Position numbers and translations under genes: made by a program
Shown: positions 6,835 to 9,163 of the stretch, in pieces
Numbering within the stretch: position 1 is the first letter of the stretch
Layout: the number at the start of each line of letters is the position of its first letter
NCBI GenBank assembly: GCA_945903925.1
Contig: CAMDPJ010000078.1
Location: forward strand, 1-9,163
Source: Chryseobacterium gleum
GTDB lineage: Bacteria; Bacteroidota; Bacteroidia; Flavobacteriales_C; GCA-002722245
Direction of reading: 5' to 3'
DNA: 9,163 nt
Notes under the pieces: generated by a model
Seen by the model: only the letters and a program-made list of their open reading frames with translations
Told to the model about the DNA's origin: nothing
Database searches by the model: none

Positions 6835-7383
6835 CTATTCAGCTTTCTTTTTAGCTGCTGGTTTCTTTTTAGCTGCTGGTTTCGCTTCTTTTTCTACTTC
6901 AGCCTTTGGTTCTTTTGCTGCTTTAGGCTTGGCTGTTTTAGGCGCTTTTTCTTCTGCAACAAATGCTTCTCCTTTTTCTTCTTCTTTAACATCAGAGGCT
7001 TTCTTAATTCTATTATTTTGGTGCAATTGATTGTACCATTTAATGATCTTTTTGATATCAGAATCGTACACTCTATCGGCATCATAATTAGGCACTACTG
7101 CAGCAAAATATTTTCTTAATTCTTCTTTACTTACTGTATCAACATTAGCCACTGCTTTGTAATCTTCTTTTTCAGCAAGCTTTTTAAGCACCTCCAACAA
7201 GGTAATGTCTTCATCCAAAGAAAAAACGGTAATATCTTCGAGTGAGCTTACTTTATATGTGGTGTATGCATTGAATTTTTTTCCATCGGTTAACGATTCA
7301 ACAATCACTCCTTGCTTGCTTTGCGCAATGCTTTTAAAAAGTCCGGGTTTGCCACTAATCGCGAAAATGCCTGTAATATCCAT
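6835..7383 (-). CDS. DUF5606-family protein with lysine/alanine-rich C-terminal tail
   Basis: This is a 182-residue, probably cytoplasmic protein with no signal peptide or membrane segment. Residues 1 to about 122 match what I know of DUF5606, a Bacteroidota protein family of unknown function: FAISGKPGLFK near the start, GVIVESLTDGKK, LLEVLKKLAEKED, and the conserved VVPNYDADRVYDSDIKKIIKWYNQLH (97-121). From about 130 the composition changes to Lys, Ala, Glu and Pro, ending in PAAKKKPAAKKKAE, which resembles the tails of histone H1-like proteins. The last part is encoded by an 18-bp tandem duplication, so tail length may vary between strains. Nucleic-acid binding by the tail is a guess from charge only. 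It ends 19 bp from the shared terminator. TAACTTTC at 7403-7410 (minus) is a one-mismatch -7 element, but with no -33 partner. Confidence 0.85.
   Translation of the reverse strand: MDITGIFAISGKPGLFKSIAQSKQGVIVESLTDGKKFNAYTTYKVSSLEDITVFSLDEDITLLEVLKKLAEKEDYKAVANVDTVSKEELRKYFAAVVPNYDADRVYDSDIKKIIKWYNQLHQNNRIKKASDVKEEEKGEAFVAEEKAPKTAKPKAAKEPKAEVEKEAKPAAKKKPAAKKKAE
6844..6883. repeat. 18-bp tandem repeat (2.2 copies) in the DUF5606 gene tail
   Basis: The unit tttctttttagctgctgg occurs identically at 6844-6861 and 6862-6879, followed by a partial tttc (6880-6883). On the minus strand each unit encodes PAAKKK. Because the unit length is a multiple of three, slippage would add or remove six residues without breaking the frame. 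Confidence 0.95.
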
Positions 7384-7445
7384 ATGTCTTTTAAATTTTT
7401 TGGAAAGTTATAAAAAAACTTTGAGGAAGGAAGAAAATAAAAACA

Positions 7446-9163
7446 CTACTTCATTAATGTTATTTTGCCTGAAAAAGCAGCTGTATCTTCTTTTAGCGTA
7501 TAGTAATATATTCCGTTGGCCAAATCATCTGTATACACTAAAGCCTTGTAGGCGCCTTGATAATATTGTCCGGAAAGAATTTGTTTCACTTTTTTACCAC
7601 CTTCATCATACATGGAAACATCAATATTCCCTGTTTTTTCCAATTCAAACTCTAAAATAAAATAGCTTGATGCAGGATTGGGAAATGCCTTTAAAGTACT
7701 TTTCAAATCGTAAGTAAAAACCGAATTTCCATTGTTATTTCCCTTGTCGATTTCAATAACTTTATTTTTAATGGTAACCGACTTGCTAAGCTTACAAGAA
7801 TTTGCGTCGCTTACCTCTACAGAATATGTTCCTTCGGTTAATTTGGTGACCGCAGAATCATTGGTAGCATTACTATCCGACCACAGGAACGAGTAGGGTG
7901 CAACTCCGCCAAATACCGAAGCATTGGCATAACCAATGCCTTGCGCTAAGGAATCATCTGTAGAACTTACAGAGAGCTGAATTGAAGAAGATGGTTGTGT
8001 TATCTCTATAGTATCATTTACAAAGCAGCCATTGGCATCAGATATAGTAAGGTAATGAGTTCCTGCAGGTAAAGCAGGATTTGAAACACTGGCAATAGAA
8101 GATTTGTTCCAGTTGTAATAATAAGAAGGAGAGCCACCCGAAACGGTGTAAGCTACATCTCCTGTTTTTTTGCCATAGCACAACACATCAGTAACAAATG
8201 TCTTACTTATAACAAGAGGCGAAGGTTCTTTTATAGTATAAGATTGGTGAACCACAAAATTCATCTTGTCTTTAATTTGAGCCTGATAAGTTCCTTTAGA
8301 CAAGCCTGTTAAATTACTCGAATTAACTCCCGGTAAACCTGTCCACGTTACCGAATAAGGCTGCGTTCCATTAGTTACAGTCAAAGATATTTTTCCATCA
8401 GCAGCATTGTGGCAAGATACATCCGAAAATAAACTTAAACTTGCTTTAACATTTCGCAAAGCTTTGTAAGCAGCGATAGCGCTTGTTGCACTAGATGTAA
8501 TATCATTTAAATCATCTCCAGCAACCAATGCGAAAGTAACCCACACAGAATCACCTCTATTAATATTTAATCCACTAGCACCAATCATGGTAGCCACATC
8601 TCCTAAAGTAGCAGAAGTTCTCGCTATACCACCTATCATTGATGCAAACTGTTCTGCCGAAGAAAAGCCATCATTGGTATTGATGCTTCCTCCAGCCCCA
8701 TCATTATTGAAGGCATAGAAAAAAGGCGTTTCGTTGCTCAGCATTTGAACTCCATAAAACGGACTCCCATCTTTGTATGCATAACCTAATTTCTTACTAG
8801 ATACATAACCCGCTTTGTTGGTAGTTCTATCAATAATGTCGAAGTCGGTATACATACCCACATTTACATTCGCTAAATTGGAAATCCCTTTATTTTTTAT
8901 GCAATACTCAATGATTACATACTTATCATTGCCCGAACTATTCCAGCTTAAACATTTTTGAGTCACCTCTAAACTAAGCTTATCTATCGCAGCAAAATCA
9001 TCATTAAAAGTGCTAATAATATCGAAATCAGATTCGCCGGGAGAGGAAGTATTTACCTGAAAAGCAGTGTTGAAATCAAACTCTCTTGCAGAAGACACGT
9101 GAATACTATCTGTAGCTATAACCAAGCCCATTTCATAGATAGCTGAAGATGAATTTTTATACT
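7446..9163 (-). CDS. Secreted multidomain protein with SprB-like repeats and T9SS sorting domain, N-terminus outside the window
   Basis: The frame stays open past the first visible ATG (9131) to the window edge, reading tat aaa aat tca upstream of it, so the gene is partial and that ATG is internal. Visible order: a region of about 220 residues with no family I can name (VIIEYCIKNKGISNLANVNVGMYTDFDI, then WVTFALVAGDDLNDI), seen by my recollection after catalytic domains of Bacteroidota subtilases; SprB-like repeats starting DVSCHNAADGKISLTV (about 8230-8424) and DVLCYGKKTGDVAYTV (about 7992-8188), plus a degenerate third (about 7760-7970) ending LTEGTYSVEVSDANSC; and a type A sorting domain (7449-7700) beginning LKAFPNPASSYFILEFEL and ending in LANGIYYYTL and GKITLMK. 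The last domain directs export across the outer membrane by the type IX system and is normally cleaved on attachment. An enzymatic role, such as a subtilisin-like peptidase, is possible but its catalytic part is not in view. Confidence 0.88.
   Translation of the reverse strand, partial: YKNSSSAIYEMGLVIATDSIHVSSAREFDFNTAFQVNTSSPGESDFDIISTFNDDFAAIDKLSLEVTQKCLSWNSSGNDKYVIIEYCIKNKGISNLANVNVGMYTDFDIIDRTTNKAGYVSSKKLGYAYKDGSPFYGVQMLSNETPFFYAFNNDGAGGSINTNDGFSSAEQFASMIGGIARTSATLGDVATMIGASGLNINRGDSVWVTFALVAGDDLNDITSSATSAIAAYKALRNVKASLSLFSDVSCHNAADGKISLTVTNGTQPYSVTWTGLPGVNSSNLTGLSKGTYQAQIKDKMNFVVHQSYTIKEPSPLVISKTFVTDVLCYGKKTGDVAYTVSGGSPSYYYNWNKSSIASVSNPALPAGTHYLTISDANGCFVNDTIEITQPSSSIQLSVSSTDDSLAQGIGYANASVFGGVAPYSFLWSDSNATNDSAVTKLTEGTYSVEVSDANSCKLSKSVTIKNKVIEIDKGNNNGNSVFTYDLKSTLKAFPNPASSYFILEFELEKTGNIDVSMYDEGGKKVKQILSGQYYQGAYKALVYTDDLANGIYYYTLKEDTAAFSGKITLMK
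7449..7700 (-). other. T9SS type A C-terminal sorting domain
   Basis: About 84 residues at the extreme C-terminus show the canonical blocks: FPNPASSYF at the start, a beta-rich core with NIDVSMYDEGGKKV, then LANGIYYYTLK and a final GKITLMK. This is the Por-secretion type A pattern recognised by the PorV-linked T9SS machinery of Bacteroidota. Confidence 0.9.

Noticed and set aside
6894..7085. Lysine-rich minus-strand frame inside the DUF5606 gene
   Set aside because: It is a shifted reading of the Lys/Ala-rich tail; its repetitive composition comes from the real frame.
7404..7422. Small inverted repeat AAAGTT/AACTTT between the T9SS protein gene and the DUF5606 gene
   Set aside because: The stem is only 6 bp and mostly A-T, with no proper U-tract after it on the minus strand, so it is not convincing as a terminator.
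7205..7660. Plus-strand open frame of 151 residues spanning the DUF5606 start and the end of the T9SS protein gene
   Set aside because: It lies antisense to two well-supported genes and its product shows no recognisable motif; low stop density in AT-rich antisense DNA explains it.

Overview
The window looks like chromosomal DNA from a low-GC member of the Bacteroidota. Four things point that way: a type IX secretion (T9SS) C-terminal sorting domain on a protein with SprB-type repeats, a DUF5606 protein (a family I know only from this phylum), a stand-alone ftsE with no adjacent ftsX, and start codons without clear Shine-Dalgarno sequences but with TAnnTTTG-like promoter elements. I see no rRNA, tRNA or CRISPR array. 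The longest gene-free stretch is about 100 bases (125-225).

Left edge (1-154): the 3' end of an IS3-family transposase, followed by what is probably the right terminal repeat of that insertion sequence. Then comes a tight plus-strand block (226-3477): an acyl carrier protein, an MBOAT membrane O-acyltransferase, a membrane-anchored SGNH-like protein and the cell-division ATPase FtsE. Gaps are 3 bp or less, and the last two junctions overlap by 1 and 23 bp, so this is most likely one translationally coupled operon. The first three genes resemble DltC, DltB and DltD in layout, but no adenylating enzyme (DltA) is present. They probably form a surface-polymer acylation system that takes an acyl group from a carrier protein inside the cell and delivers it outside. 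The polymer and the acyl group cannot be read from the sequence.

Middle (3450-5697, minus strand): two GT-B fold glycosyltransferases, the second starting inside the end of the first. The 3' end of the second overlaps the 3' end of ftsE tail to tail by 28 bp. A 73-bp divergent gap separates this pair from murB (5771-6784, plus), a complete peptidoglycan-precursor reductase. A perfect 11-bp hairpin after murB probably ends transcription from both sides.

Right (6835-9163, minus strand): a DUF5606 protein with a lysine/alanine-rich tail containing a tandem PAAKKK duplication, and the C-terminal part of a large secreted protein with about three SprB-like repeats and a T9SS sorting domain. The N-terminus of the latter lies beyond the window.

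Most of the genes concern the cell envelope: peptidoglycan synthesis (murB), division (ftsE), glycan assembly (two transferases), surface acylation and T9SS export. The feature most worth a second look is the acyl carrier/MBOAT/SGNH cassette fused by overlap to ftsE and sitting directly next to an insertion-sequence end.
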